Below, piece by piece: positions 32,474 through 41,841 of a stretch of DNA of 64,000 nt. The notes below the pieces were generated by a model. That model was given only the letters and a program-made list of their open reading frames with translations, was not told where the DNA came from and ran no database searches. Both the position numbers and the translations under genes were made by a program. Position 1 is the first letter of the stretch; each line of letters starts with the position of its first letter. The DNA is from DASUPK01 sp963821705 (GTDB lineage Bacteria; Actinomycetota; Thermoleophilia; Solirubrobacterales; 70-9), in NCBI GenBank assembly GCA_963821705.1, contig CAWGEV010000005.1:434001-498000 (forward strand), given 5' to 3'.

Positions 32474-33667
32474 CTAGACGGGCGCGAACCAGCGCTCGAG
32501 GCGTTCCCTGCTCATCAGCTGCGAGGGCTCGACGGTCCGAGCCAGGCAGTCGCGCAGGTCCTGGCCGGCGTCGGGATCGGAGGCCCAACCCCGGAATAGC
32601 GGCTCCGCGTTATCCGGGTTCGGGAAGCGGCCCCAGGCGAAGGACCAGTCGTAGTGCTCGGCTGACTTCCGCCCGCGCCACTGCTCGTATTCATCGAGGC
32701 TCCCGCCGGGGCCCGAGAGCGAGTCGGCGACGTAGATGGCCGCCTCCACCGCGTCCCCGATGCCCTGCGCCGTGCCCGGATGCTTGAAGTAGGAGGCGTC
32801 GCCCACCAGTGCCCAGCCGGGGCCGTTGGGCTTGCGGAAGAAGCCCCTCATCAGCGTCTCGGGCGCCACCGTCACCTCAGTGACCATCTCGGCGGTGTCG
32901 AGCAGCTTCGGGTCGAGGGTCTCAGGGAACCGGCGGATCGCCTCCATGTACTTCCGCTCCCTCTCCGCCTTCGTTCCCTGGGCGAGATCGGGCACGCCGT
33001 TCGCGATCACCAGGTACAGCCCGTCCTCGGCGGGCCCGTGGTAGAGCATCTCGTCGAGGTTGATCTGGAGCGTCGAGACGTCCTCACGTCGCGGTATCCC
33101 GCTCCAATAGGAGTACGAGAACGCTAGCTCGCCTCGCTGGGTTCGCTCCTTCTCGATGCCCAGCCGGCCCGCCACGGTCGAGCCGCGCCCGTCGGCGCCG
33201 AATACCCAGTCGGCGTGGATCTCGTGGCCGTCGTCCAAGACCACACCACGCGCCGGATCCTCATCGCTGCCGGCGCCCAGCAGGCCGACGACCCGGGCGC
33301 CGAAGATCCCGGTGGCGCCTGCCCCCAGCGCGGTATCGACTCCGGCCTTGTCCAGCGCAATCCTTCTCGGTGCGAGCCCCAGATCGAATCCATCGATCGG
33401 CGTGTAGCGTCCCTCGACGACATGCCCCAGGGCGACGAGCCTGTGGCTGACGAAGGTGAGCTCGTGCTCGGACTCGAGAGCGCTGAGCACGCCGAGCTTG
33501 TCGAGGCGCGCCAGCGTGTTGGGGTACAGCAGGTGAGTCGAGACCGTGGTGCTGGGGAACGTGTCGCGGTCGATCAGCGCGACGTCCCATCCCCGCTGCG
33601 CCAGAGCGATCGCGAGCGTTGAACCGGCGCAGCGGGCGCCCACGATGACCGCGTCGTGCTTCTCCAC
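32474..33667 (-). CDS. FAD-dependent oxidoreductase (geranylgeranyl reductase / hydroxylase-like)
   Basis: A 397-aa group A flavoprotein from GTG 33667. FAD-binding motifs: DAVIVGARCAGSTLAIALA at the N-terminus, VFGADGRGSTVAGRLG in the middle, and WALVGDASYFKHPGTAQGIG. It resembles aromatic hydroxylases and isoprenoid reductases; the substrate cannot be told. It converges on the aldehyde dehydrogenase gene. A longer frame upstream overlaps fumC and lacks a good start. Confidence 0.85.
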   Translation of the reverse strand: MEKHDAVIVGARCAGSTLAIALAQRGWDVALIDRDTFPSTTVSTHLLYPNTLARLDKLGVLSALESEHELTFVSHRLVALGHVVEGRYTPIDGFDLGLAPRRIALDKAGVDTALGAGATGIFGARVVGLLGAGSDEDPARGVVLDDGHEIHADWVFGADGRGSTVAGRLGIEKERTQRGELAFSYSYWSGIPRREDVSTLQINLDEMLYHGPAEDGLYLVIANGVPDLAQGTKAERERKYMEAIRRFPETLDPKLLDTAEMVTEVTVAPETLMRGFFRKPNGPGWALVGDASYFKHPGTAQGIGDAVEAAIYVADSLSGPGGSLDEYEQWRGRKSAEHYDWSFAWGRFPNPDNAEPLFRGWASDPDAGQDLRDCLARTVEPSQLMSRERLERWFAPV

Positions 33668-33696
33668 CGCCTTCGACCTTACTCCCAGGGGACCGC

Positions 33697-35022
33697 TCAG
33701 TCGTGTGGGCGCGCCATCTTGCGATGGTCGAGCGCCTGGTCGAGGATGTCCTCCTCGACTCCCATCTCCCGGGCGACCTCCCGCAGCGTGCGCCCCGAGG
33801 AATGAGCCTCCTTGACGATCTCGGCCGCGCGGTCGTAGCCGATGTGCGGATTGAGCGCCGTCGCGGTGGCGAGCGTCGCCTCGGCGTGGCGCTCCAGCAT
33901 CTCCTCGTTCGGCTCGATCCCGCTGACGCACTTCCGGTCGAGGGAGCGTGAGGCGGCGGCGAGGAGCTTGATCGAGTCGAGCAGATTCCGCGCGATCAGC
34001 GGCACGCGGACGTTGAGCTCGAACTGTCCCTGGCTGCCGGCAATCGTGATCGCGGCGTCGTTCCCGATCACCTGGTCGGCGACCTGGATCACGACCTCGG
34101 GGATCACCGGGTTGACCTTGCCGGGCATGATCGATGAGCCCTTCTGCAGCTCGGGCAGGACGATCTCGGCGAGGCCCGCGCGGGGGCCGGAGCCCATCAG
34201 CGCCAGGTCGTTCGCGATCTTCAGCAGCGAGACGGCGACCGTCTTGAGCGCGCCGGAGAGCTCGACGAGCGCGTCGCGGTTGCCCTGCGCCTCGAAGGGG
34301 TCGGCCGGCTCCGAGATGTCGAGGCCGGTGTCGGCGCTGAGCTTCTCGCGGACCTTGGCCGCGAACTCGGGGTGGGTGTTGAGCCCGGTCCCCGTCGCGG
34401 TGCCGCCCAGCGGGATCTGGCCGACGCGGCCCAGCGTTGAGCGAACGCGCTCGGCTCCCAGGCGGATCTGCGCCGCGTAGCCGGAGAACTCCTGTCCCAG
34501 GGTGACGGGCACCGCGTCCATCAGGTGGGTGCGGCCGGCCTTGACGATGTCCTCGAACTCGTCGGCCTTGCGCTCGAGCGCCGCTCGCAGCTCGTCCAGC
34601 GCAGGCAGCAGATCCGAGTGGACCTCACCCAGCGCCGCGAGGTGGACGGCGGAGGGGAAGACGTCGTTGGAGGACTGGCCGCGGTTGACGTGGTCGTTGG
34701 GGTGGGCCTCGTCGCCGGCCAGTTCGGCGATCACCTCGTTCGCGTTCATGTTCGAGGAGGTCCCGGAGCCGGTCTGGAAGACGTCGATCGGGAACTGGTC
34801 GTCGTGCTCGCCGTTTGCGACCTCGTCGCCGGCCTTCGCGATCTTCTCCGCGAGGTCGCCGTCGAGCTCACCGAGCTCCGCGTTGGCCCTGGCGGCCGCC
34901 GCCTTCAGCCGGCCCAGCCAGTGGATCACGGGCGCCGGGATCGGCTGCCCCGAGATCTGGAAGTTCTCAACCGCCTTCGTCGTCTCCCCGCCCCAGAGCT
35001 GGTCCGCTGTCTTGGCTTCCAT
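33697..35022 (-). CDS. fumC: Fumarate hydratase class II
   Basis: A 441-aa class II fumarase, slightly short for the family. Signature residues: GSGTSSNMNANEVI, HPNDHVNRGQSSNDVFPSA, the catalytic THLMDAVPVTLGQE and the GSSIMPGKVNP loop (catalytic Ser in GSS). It hydrates fumarate to malate in the TCA cycle. Its start is separated by 13 bp from the lipoprotein gene upstream. Confidence 0.96.
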   Translation of the reverse strand: MEAKTADQLWGGETTKAVENFQISGQPIPAPVIHWLGRLKAAAARANAELGELDGDLAEKIAKAGDEVANGEHDDQFPIDVFQTGSGTSSNMNANEVIAELAGDEAHPNDHVNRGQSSNDVFPSAVHLAALGEVHSDLLPALDELRAALERKADEFEDIVKAGRTHLMDAVPVTLGQEFSGYAAQIRLGAERVRSTLGRVGQIPLGGTATGTGLNTHPEFAAKVREKLSADTGLDISEPADPFEAQGNRDALVELSGALKTVAVSLLKIANDLALMGSGPRAGLAEIVLPELQKGSSIMPGKVNPVIPEVVIQVADQVIGNDAAITIAGSQGQFELNVRVPLIARNLLDSIKLLAAASRSLDRKCVSGIEPNEEMLERHAEATLATATALNPHIGYDRAAEIVKEAHSSGRTLREVAREMGVEEDILDQALDHRKMARPHD

Positions 35023-35035
35023 GACCCCAGGCTAC

Positions 35036-35473
35036 CTAGCCCGAGCTGTGCCCGGCGGCATACCCGCGGCCGAAGGCCCGCTCGAAGCTCGCCGGCAGGG
35101 CTCCGCCCGTGGCGCTGAATCGAGCCGCGGCGTTGAGCCGTCTGACCAGATCGGTGTGGATCGGGTCGGCGCCCTTGGAGATCGCGCCGAGCAGGTAGCC
35201 CAGCTGGACGGCCGCGGGACCGGCGGGGTTGCGACGGGCCTCCACGTTCAGCTTGGTCGCCGCGATCACCATCTCGTGCCCGATGTCGGCGAGCTGCCCC
35301 GCCTGCTGATCGGGCACCAGGCAGGAGGAGATAGGAGTGGTCCCCGCCAGCCTGACCTCGGCGGGAGCGCGCTCCAGTGCGCGCAGATAGGCGCGATTGC
35401 TGACCATGCAGGCAGCTGGGGCGAGGTCGTTCTTCTTCGCGCCGCAGCCAGCCACGACGGTGAGGACGATCAA
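35036..35473 (-). CDS. Putative lipoprotein, possible frameshift in its signal peptide
   Basis: A 145-aa protein as read from TTG 35473. It begins IVLTVVAGCG, the end of a lipoprotein signal with the lipid cysteine, but lacks the positively charged N-region. Upstream, ATG 35507 begins MLKRAS in a different frame; removing one base near 35488 would join it to LALIALIVLTVVAGCG and make a normal lipoprotein signal. The mature part is alpha-helical, with Cys residues in PAACMVS and ISSCLVP and no known motif. It is divergent from a MarR regulator, which may control it. Confidence 0.6.
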   Translation of the reverse strand: MIVLTVVAGCGAKKNDLAPAACMVSNRAYLRALERAPAEVRLAGTTPISSCLVPDQQAGQLADIGHEMVIAATKLNVEARRNPAGPAAVQLGYLLGAISKGADPIHTDLVRRLNAAARFSATGGALPASFERAFGRGYAAGHSSG

Positions 35474-35549
35474 GGCGATCAGGGCCAGCGGAGGCTCGCT
35501 TGAGCATCACACGATCCTACGTCCGCCGCGGCCCATACCTTGATCACCA

Positions 35550-36002
35550 GTGACCGACGAGGCGACGCCACTTCGCCCCATCGATCCCCTCGCGCACCGT
35601 GCGTTGGAGGCGCTGGTGCGCGCACAGGCGAACCTGACCCGCCGTCTGGCGGCGGATCTCGAGCGGATCGGCGTCTCCGCGACCGGCTTCACGATGTTGG
35701 TGCTGTTGACCAGCGCCGGCGGGCGCCTCGAGCTTCGAACGATGCGCCGCCGGCTCGGCGCCTCGAAGGCCACCGCCACCGAGGTGCTCGACACGCTCGA
35801 GAACCGCGGTTTCGTCAACCGCAGCCGGCTGGAGAGCGATCGGCGGGCCGTCGCGGTCGGCCTGACCCAGGCCGGCTACAACCTCGTCACGCACGCCTTC
35901 CCGGCGCACGCCGAACGGGTGCGGGAGGCCTTCGGGGTGCTCGACGAGACCGAGAAGCGCCAGCTCGCGGACCTCTGCCGCAAGCTCGACCGCGCCGCCT
36001 AG
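35550..36002 (+). CDS. MarR-family transcriptional regulator
   Basis: A 150-aa winged-helix protein from GTG 35550. The recognition-helix region LRTMRRRLGASKATATEVLDTLENRG and the wing VNRSRLESDRRAVAVGLT fit the MarR layout, flanked by dimerisation helices at both ends. It is divergently transcribed from the lipoprotein gene, with about 75 bp between, so that gene and itself are the likely targets. No ligand can be inferred. Confidence 0.87.
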   Translation: MTDEATPLRPIDPLAHRALEALVRAQANLTRRLAADLERIGVSATGFTMLVLLTSAGGRLELRTMRRRLGASKATATEVLDTLENRGFVNRSRLESDRRAVAVGLTQAGYNLVTHAFPAHAERVREAFGVLDETEKRQLADLCRKLDRAA

Positions 36003-36119
36003 TCCAGCCGGCCGAGCAGCTCGCCCAGCGCCGGGATCTGGGCAGGCGGCACGCCCGTGTTCACGGCATCCGCGCCGCACCCGGATAGCTTCGTCCCTCA
36101 ATCGACGGAGGAGGCGGAA

Positions 36120-36539
36120 ATGGAGCAGAGAGTCAGTCTGATCACCCTCGGGATCTCGGACCTGGATCGCGCCCGAAAGTTCTACGAGTCGCTCGGCTGG
36201 AAGACGGGCGCTGAGCCGGGCGACGACGTCGTCTTCTTCCAGGCCGGCGGAATGGTCCTCGCCCTCTGGGGACGCGCCAAGCTCGCGGAGGACAGCGCGG
36301 TCGCGGACTCTCCCGGCTGGGGAGGGATCACCCTCGCCCACAACACTCGCTCCACCGACGAGGTGGACGAGGTGATCGAGCAGGCCCGGGCCGCCGGCGC
36401 GACGATCGGGCGGGAGCCCGCTGAGACCTTCTGGGGCGGCTACTCCGGGATCTTCACCGACCCGGACGGCCATCCCTGGGAGGTGGCGCACCACCCCCGC
36501 TGGAAGATCGAGAAGGACGGCTCCCTCATCATCGCCTGA
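36120..36539 (+). CDS. VOC/glyoxalase-fold protein
   Basis: A 139-aa VOC protein with two beta-alpha-beta-beta-beta units: LITLGISDLDRARKFYESLG with VVFFQAGGMVLALWG, then GITLAHNTRSTDEVDEVIEQ with GYSGIFTDPDGHPWEVAHH. It may be a dioxygenase, glyoxalase-like enzyme or resistance binding protein; metal ligands are incomplete at the first half. The GGAGGAGGCGG ribosome site selects ATG 36120. The end of the gene overlaps a perfect hairpin. Confidence 0.85.
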   Translation: MEQRVSLITLGISDLDRARKFYESLGWKTGAEPGDDVVFFQAGGMVLALWGRAKLAEDSAVADSPGWGGITLAHNTRSTDEVDEVIEQARAAGATIGREPAETFWGGYSGIFTDPDGHPWEVAHHPRWKIEKDGSLIIA

Positions 36540-36550
36540 GGGAGCCGTCC
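36515..36550 (+). terminator. Hairpin across the VOC gene stop codon
   Basis: A perfect 14-bp inverted repeat (36515-36528 and 36537-36550, arm GGACGGCTCCCTCA) with an 8-nt loop. The TGA stop (36537-36539) forms the base of the right-hand arm. It is a likely terminator before ileS, though no T-run follows. Confidence 0.6.
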
Positions 36551-36610
36551 ATCCGCTCAGGCGGTCTGCATTAGCGGCAGGCCGCGCCCGGCTGCCAGAA
36601 TCCGCCGCTC

Positions 36611-39600
36611 ATGGTGAAATTCCGCCCGGTCGACCCGAAGCAGTCGTTTCCCGCCCTCGAGGAGCGGGTTCTCGAGCGCTGGCGTGAGCGCGAGGTCTTC
36701 CCGAGGTCCCTGGCGAACCGCGAGTCCGCCCCGCTCTGGGGCTTCTACGAGGGCCCGCCCACCGCCAACGGGCGGCCCGGCTCCCACCACGTCCTGTCGC
36801 GGGTCTTCAAGGACATCTATCCGCGCTACCGCACGATGACCGGCCACTACGTGCCCCGGAAGGCCGGCTGGGACTGCCACGGCCTGCCCGTCGAGCTCGA
36901 GATCGAGAAGGAGCTGGGGATCTCGTCGAAGGAGGAGATCGAGGACTACGGGATCGCGGAGTTCAACGAGCGCTGCCGCGACTCGGTCTTCCGCTACGTC
37001 GAGGACTGGAACAGGCTCACCGAGCGGATCGGCTTCTGGCTCGACCTGGACGACCCCTACGTGACGATGACCACCGACTACATCGAGTCTGTCTGGTGGG
37101 CGCTGCGCCGGATGTGGGACGACGGCCGGCTCTACGAGGGCCACAAGGTCGTGCCCTACTGCCCCCGCTGCGGCACCGCCCTCTCCTCCCATGAGGTCGC
37201 GCTCGGCTACCACGACGTCGAGGACCCGAGCGTCTACGTCAAGCTGCCGGTCAGGGAGCCCGCTGCGGACTCGCCGCTCGAGACCGGCGACCGGCTGCTG
37301 GTCTGGACGACGACCCCTTGGACGCTGATCTCCAACGCGGCGGTCGCGGCGGGTGCGGAGATCGACTACGTCCGGGTCCAGGTCCTCGGCGGCGACCAGA
37401 AGGTCGGCCATGTGGGCGGCGACGAGGTCCTGGTGCTCGCCCGCGACCGCGTCGAGCACGTCCTCGGTGAGGACGTGGAGATCCTGTCCGAGTTCCGCGG
37501 CGAGGCGATCGCCGACACGGCCTACGAGGCCCCCTTCGACTACATCGCGGACTACGGCTCACGCGGGCACACCGTCCTGCTCGGCGACTTCGTCACCACC
37601 GAGGAGGGGACGGGCCTCGTCCATACCGCGATCGCCTTCGGCGAGGACGATTTCCGGCTCGGGGAGCAGTACGGGATCAAGCTCCAGAACCCCGTCGACC
37701 TCCGGGGCCGCTTCGACGAGCGGGTCACGGACTTCGCGGGGCGCTTCGTCAAGGAGGCCGACCCGGACATCGTCAAGGCGCTCGAAACGAAGGGGAAGCT
37801 GCTCCGCTCCGAGGTCTATCTGCACGCCTATCCGCACTGCTGGCGCTGCGACACGCCGCTCCTCTACTACGCCAAGGCGAGCTGGTACGTGAAGACGACC
37901 GAGGTGCGCGACCGGATGCTCGCCGCGAACGAGGAGATCGGCTGGCACCCGGAGCACATCAAGCACGGGCGCTTCGGCAAGTGGCTGGAGGGCAACGTCG
38001 ACTGGGCGCTCTCACGGGATCGGTACTGGGGAACCCCGCTTCCCATCTGGGAATGCGACGCCGAAGACTGCGAGGAGCGCTTCTGCGCCGGGTCGATCTC
38101 GGACCTGCGCGACAGGGGCGCCGACGTGCCGGACGACCTCCACCGTCCGTACATCGACGAGGTCGCGTTCGCCTGCGAGCGCGAGGGATGCGACGGCACG
38201 ATGCGGCGGGTCCTCTCCGTGATCGACACCTGGTTCGACTCGGGATCGATGCCCTGGGCGCAGTACCACTACCCCTTCGAGAACGAGGAGCTCTTCAAGG
38301 AGCGGTTCCCCGCGGACTTCATCTGCGAGGCGATCGACCAGACCCGCGGCTGGTTCTACACGCTGCACGCCGAGGCGGTTCTGCTCTTCGACACCTCGAG
38401 CTTCAAGAACGTCGTCTGCCTGGGGCTCATCCTCGATCCCGAGGGGCAGAAGATGTCCAAGAGCCGGGGCAACGTGGTCGAGCCCTGGGACGTGATCGAC
38501 CGCTACGGCGCCGACGCCTTCCGCTGGTACTACTTCGCCTCGAAGGAGCCCTGGGCCGGCTACCGCTTCTCGATCGAGACGGTCGGGGACGCCGTCCGTC
38601 ACTTCCTCCTGACGCTCTGGAATACCTATTCGTTCTGGGTGACCTACGCCAACGCCTCAGGGGTCGAGGCCGGCGGGCTGTCGTATGTCCCCGGGTGGAC
38701 GTCCGGGCCCTCCGAGCGGGCGACGGAGCTCGACCGCTGGGCGGTCTCGCGGCTCCAGCGGGTCATCGGCCAGGTGCGTGAGCACATGGACGCGTTCGAC
38801 TGCACGGCGGCCGCCCGCGCGATCGCCGACTACACCGACGAGCTCTCCAACTGGTACGTGCGTCTCAGCCGCCGCCGCTTCTGGGATGGGGACGCCGCCG
38901 CCCTCGAGACGCTGCGGTTCTGCGTCGGCGAGACGGTCAAGCTCCTCGCCCCGTTCACGCCGTTCATCGCCGACGAGATCTACGCCAACCTCCTCTTCGG
39001 GGAGGACGCTGCGCTCGAGCAGCCGGTCTCCGAGTGGAAGAGCTCGGACCCCGACTCGGTTCACCTCTGCGACTTCCCGTCCACAGAGGAACGGCTGGTC
39101 GACGATCAGCTCGAGGCGGGCATGGACGCCGTCCGCCGCACGATCGAGCTCGGCCGCGCCGCCCGCTCGCAGGCCAAGGTCAAGCTTCGGCAGCCGCTGC
39201 ACAAGGCGGTCGTGGTCGCGTCGGAGTCCGAGCGCGTCGCGATCGAGCGCCTCTCCGACGTCGTCGCCTCCGAGCTGAACGTCAAGGAGCTCGACTTCGT
39301 GCACACGGAGGCCGAGCTCGTCTCGTACAGGGTCAAGCCGAACTACCGGTCGCTCGGCCCGCGCTTCGGCAAGGACATGCCCCAGGTCGCCGCGGCCATC
39401 GAGGCGCTCGACGCGGCTACGGTTTCGGCGGCCTTCGAGCTGGGCGAGGAGGTCGGGATCACGATCGACGGCAAGGACCACACCCTGGCCGCCGACGACG
39501 TCAGCCTCGTCATGGAGCCGCTCGAGGGCTACCAGGTGGAGGCCGAGGCGGGGCACGCCGTCGCCCTCGAGCTCGACCTGGACGACGAGCTCCTGAGGGA

Positions 39601-39844
39601 GGGCCTCGCCCGCGAGGTCGTGCGCGCCGTGCAGGAGGCGCGCAAGCAGGCCGGGCTGGAGGTTTCCGACCGCATCGCGCTCGAGCTCGGCGGGGACGAC
39701 GAGCTGCTCGCCGCGGCGCGCGAGCACGAGGCCTACATCGCCGGCGAGACGCTGGCCACGTCGGTGGGCTACGGCGCCGACGGGGCCGGAGAGAAGGCGA
39801 CGATCGAGGGCCGCGAGCTCCGGATCGCCGTCAGCAAGGCCTGA
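36611..39844 (+). CDS. ileS: Isoleucyl-tRNA synthetase (type II, eukaryote-like)
   Basis: A 1077-aa class I synthetase. The signature HIGH region reads GPPTANGRPGSHHVLSR (His59/His60), the form seen in eukaryote-like IleRS; the KMSKS loop is GQKMSKSRGN (614-618). Zinc-type cysteines are seen in YCPRCGTALSS and the CWRCDTPLLYY region, the CP1 editing domain lies between, and the C-terminal anticodon domain runs from about residue 720. It charges tRNA-Ile. Type II enzymes are usually less sensitive to mupirocin. The HAD gene follows with no gap. Confidence 0.97.
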   Translation: MVKFRPVDPKQSFPALEERVLERWREREVFPRSLANRESAPLWGFYEGPPTANGRPGSHHVLSRVFKDIYPRYRTMTGHYVPRKAGWDCHGLPVELEIEKELGISSKEEIEDYGIAEFNERCRDSVFRYVEDWNRLTERIGFWLDLDDPYVTMTTDYIESVWWALRRMWDDGRLYEGHKVVPYCPRCGTALSSHEVALGYHDVEDPSVYVKLPVREPAADSPLETGDRLLVWTTTPWTLISNAAVAAGAEIDYVRVQVLGGDQKVGHVGGDEVLVLARDRVEHVLGEDVEILSEFRGEAIADTAYEAPFDYIADYGSRGHTVLLGDFVTTEEGTGLVHTAIAFGEDDFRLGEQYGIKLQNPVDLRGRFDERVTDFAGRFVKEADPDIVKALETKGKLLRSEVYLHAYPHCWRCDTPLLYYAKASWYVKTTEVRDRMLAANEEIGWHPEHIKHGRFGKWLEGNVDWALSRDRYWGTPLPIWECDAEDCEERFCAGSISDLRDRGADVPDDLHRPYIDEVAFACEREGCDGTMRRVLSVIDTWFDSGSMPWAQYHYPFENEELFKERFPADFICEAIDQTRGWFYTLHAEAVLLFDTSSFKNVVCLGLILDPEGQKMSKSRGNVVEPWDVIDRYGADAFRWYYFASKEPWAGYRFSIETVGDAVRHFLLTLWNTYSFWVTYANASGVEAGGLSYVPGWTSGPSERATELDRWAVSRLQRVIGQVREHMDAFDCTAAARAIADYTDELSNWYVRLSRRRFWDGDAAALETLRFCVGETVKLLAPFTPFIADEIYANLLFGEDAALEQPVSEWKSSDPDSVHLCDFPSTEERLVDDQLEAGMDAVRRTIELGRAARSQAKVKLRQPLHKAVVVASESERVAIERLSDVVASELNVKELDFVHTEAELVSYRVKPNYRSLGPRFGKDMPQVAAAIEALDAATVSAAFELGEEVGITIDGKDHTLAADDVSLVMEPLEGYQVEAEAGHAVALELDLDDELLREGLAREVVRAVQEARKQAGLEVSDRIALELGGDDELLAAAREHEAYIAGETLATSVGYGADGAGEKATIEGRELRIAVSKA

Positions 39845-40534
39845 GTGCCGGGCGGCTCGCAGGCGGGAGGCGGGGTCGCCGCCGTCATCTTCGACCTGGA
39901 CGGGGTGCTGGTCGACTCCGAGGCGGTCTGGGACGACGTCCGCAAGGGGTTCGTGGAGGAGAAGGGCGGCCGGTGGCACGATGGCGCCCAGCGGGACATG
40001 ATGGGGATGAGCTCCGTGGAGTGGTCCCGCTACGTCCGCGACCGCCTCGGGGTGGACATGGACCCCGAGGAGATCTCGCGGGAGGTCGCGGATCGAGTGG
40101 CGGACACCTATCGGGAGCGCCTGCCGCTCCTGCCGGGCGCGGTCGAGGCGGTGAGTTCCCTCGCGGACCACTGGCCCCTCGGCCTCGCCTCGTCGTCGAA
40201 CCGGCACGTGATCGACCTCGTGCTCGAGCTCGCCGGCATCGCCGGGTGCTTCGAGGCGACCGTCTCCTCCGAGGAGGTCGGGGCGGGCAAGCCCGCCCCG
40301 GACGTCTACCTGGAGGCTGCCCGGCGGCTGGATGCCGATCCGGGGGACTGCGCGGCGATCGAGGACTCGACCAACGGGATCAAGGCCGCCAACGCCGCGG
40401 GAATGGCGGTGATCGCCGTTCCCAACAAGGACTTCCCGCCGGAGCCGGGCGCCCTGGAGCTGGCGGACGAGGTGCTCGACTCGCTTACCGAGCTCACGCC
40501 CGAGCTGGTGCGCTCCCTTCGAGCCGCCGAATAG
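39845..40534 (+). CDS. HAD-family hydrolase (beta-phosphoglucomutase-like)
   Basis: A 229-aa HAD subfamily IA phosphatase/mutase. Motif I is IFDLDGVLVDSE (nucleophile Asp), motif II LASSSNRHVI, motif III lysine in VGAGKPAPDVYLEAA, motif IV IEDSTNGIKAANAAG. The cap is the short helical type. It acts on a small phosphorylated sugar or related metabolite. GTG 39845 starts directly after the ileS stop, so it is probably translated by coupling to ileS. Confidence 0.87.
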   Translation: MPGGSQAGGGVAAVIFDLDGVLVDSEAVWDDVRKGFVEEKGGRWHDGAQRDMMGMSSVEWSRYVRDRLGVDMDPEEISREVADRVADTYRERLPLLPGAVEAVSSLADHWPLGLASSSNRHVIDLVLELAGIAGCFEATVSSEEVGAGKPAPDVYLEAARRLDADPGDCAAIEDSTNGIKAANAAGMAVIAVPNKDFPPEPGALELADEVLDSLTELTPELVRSLRAAE

Positions 40535-40560
40535 CCGTCGACGCCCAGGTCGTCTGGGAG

Positions 40561-40887
40561 CTAAGCGAGAACCGGCTCGAGCTCGGACTCGAGCCGCGCC
40601 TTCGGCCGGGCGCCGACGAGGCGGGTTGCGACCTCGCCGCCCTTGAAGACGATCATCGTCGGGATAGAGAGGACCTCGTACTTCGCCGCGGTCTGCGGGT
40701 TCTCGTCCGTGTTGAGGCTGACGATCTTGAGGTCGTCCCGCTCCGAGTCGATCTCTTCGAGGACCGGATGGACCACGCGGCACGGACCGCACCAGGGAGC
40801 CCAGAAGTCGACGAGGACGGGGTCCTCGGCATCGAGCACCTCGGACTGGAAGGTGGCGTCGGTTACGTCAGAAAGCTTGCCCGGCAC
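40561..40887 (-). CDS. trxA: Thioredoxin
   Basis: A 108-aa thioredoxin with WCGPC (Cys33/Cys36), VLVDFWAPW, the cis-Pro loop VLSIPTMIVFKGG and the usual length. It is a cytosolic protein-disulfide reductant. Start GTG 40885-40887 is preceded by TAGGAGAACACC. It is convergent with the HAD gene, and no thioredoxin reductase is in the window. Confidence 0.94.
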   Translation of the reverse strand: MPGKLSDVTDATFQSEVLDAEDPVLVDFWAPWCGPCRVVHPVLEEIDSERDDLKIVSLNTDENPQTAAKYEVLSIPTMIVFKGGEVATRLVGARPKARLESELEPVLA

Positions 40888-40995
40888 GGTGTTCTCCTAG
40901 GTCGTGGTTGTGATGCAAGGACGCGCGCAGCGCGACCCGTTTCATGAAGTCAGTCTAGCCAGAGTCTCTGCCGTCACTATACAAAGTGAAGCGAG

Positions 40996-41766
40996 TCACC
41001 TGCGGCGGAATCTCATGGCGGGGACGCGCCACATCGCCTCGGCCACGATCGACTTGCTCATCTTCGATGTCCCGTCGGCGCGATCCCTGAACACGATCGG
41101 GACCTCGACCACCCGGAAGCCGGCCTTGATCGCGCGGTACGTCGTCTCGACCTGGAAGGCGTATCCCCGCGCCTCGATCGAGTCGAGGTCGATCGTCTCG
41201 AGGACGATCCGGCGGAAGCACTTGAAGCCTCCCGTCAGGTCCTTGACCGGCAGCCCGAGGGCGGCGCGCGCGTAGGCGCTGCCGCCGCGGCTGATGAAGC
41301 GCCGCATCGGGCCCCAGTCGGTGATGCCGCCGCCCGGGACGTAGCGGGACCCGATCGCGAGGTCCGCGTGCTCGGTCGCCTCGATCAGTCTCGGCAGGTA
41401 GGCGGGGTCATGCGAGAAGTCGGCGTCCATCTCGATGATCCGGTCTGCGCCCCCGTCCAGGGCGACCCGGAAGCCGGCGAGGTAGGCGGGCCCGAGACCC
41501 TCCTTCTGCGGGCGGTGGAGCACCTCGATCGACTCGTCGGCCTCGGCCAGCTGGTCCGCGATCTGTCCCGTGCCGTCGGGTGAGTTGTCGTCGACGATCA
41601 GCACGCGCCTGGATGGCGGCAGCTGCTCGAGGACGGCGCTGACGATCCGCTCGAGGTTCTCGGCCTCGTTGTACGTGGGGAGGATCACCCAGGGGGTGAT
41701 GGTCTCGACCGCCGACGCGGCCGTTGCGGCGCCGCCGGCTCCTTCGGGGCTCTCGGGCACGGGCAA
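40996..41766 (-). CDS. Polyprenol-phosphate mannosyltransferase (DPM1-like GT2)
   Basis: A 256-aa GT2 glycosyltransferase without membrane helices. It shows ILPTYNEAENLERIVSAVL, VDDNSPDGTGQIAD, the DxD-like IEMDADFSHDP, GSRYVPGGGITDWG and LTGGFKCFRRIVLE, all diagnostic of dolichol/polyprenol-phosphate mannose synthases. It moves mannose from GDP-mannose to polyprenol phosphate, donor for cell-envelope mannosylation; the GT87 protein at 58.7 kb could use such a donor. Start GTG 41766 is used; the first 20 residues are low complexity. Confidence 0.9.
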   Translation of the reverse strand: MPVPESPEGAGGAATAASAVETITPWVILPTYNEAENLERIVSAVLEQLPPSRRVLIVDDNSPDGTGQIADQLAEADESIEVLHRPQKEGLGPAYLAGFRVALDGGADRIIEMDADFSHDPAYLPRLIEATEHADLAIGSRYVPGGGITDWGPMRRFISRGGSAYARAALGLPVKDLTGGFKCFRRIVLETIDLDSIEARGYAFQVETTYRAIKAGFRVVEVPIVFRDRADGTSKMSKSIVAEAMWRVPAMRFRRR

Positions 41767-41841
41767 AGGCTAGCCCGCTCCCCCCGGATCGGGATCTGCC
41801 GTCCGGGGCCCTCTTTCAGGGGGCGCAATAGGTTGTCTGGT

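Noticed and set aside
40885..40995. Possible regulated promoter between trxA and the glycosyltransferase gene (TATAGT on the minus strand)
   Set aside because: I could not find a correctly spaced -35 or a SigR-type GGAAT-N18-GTT; not strong enough to list.
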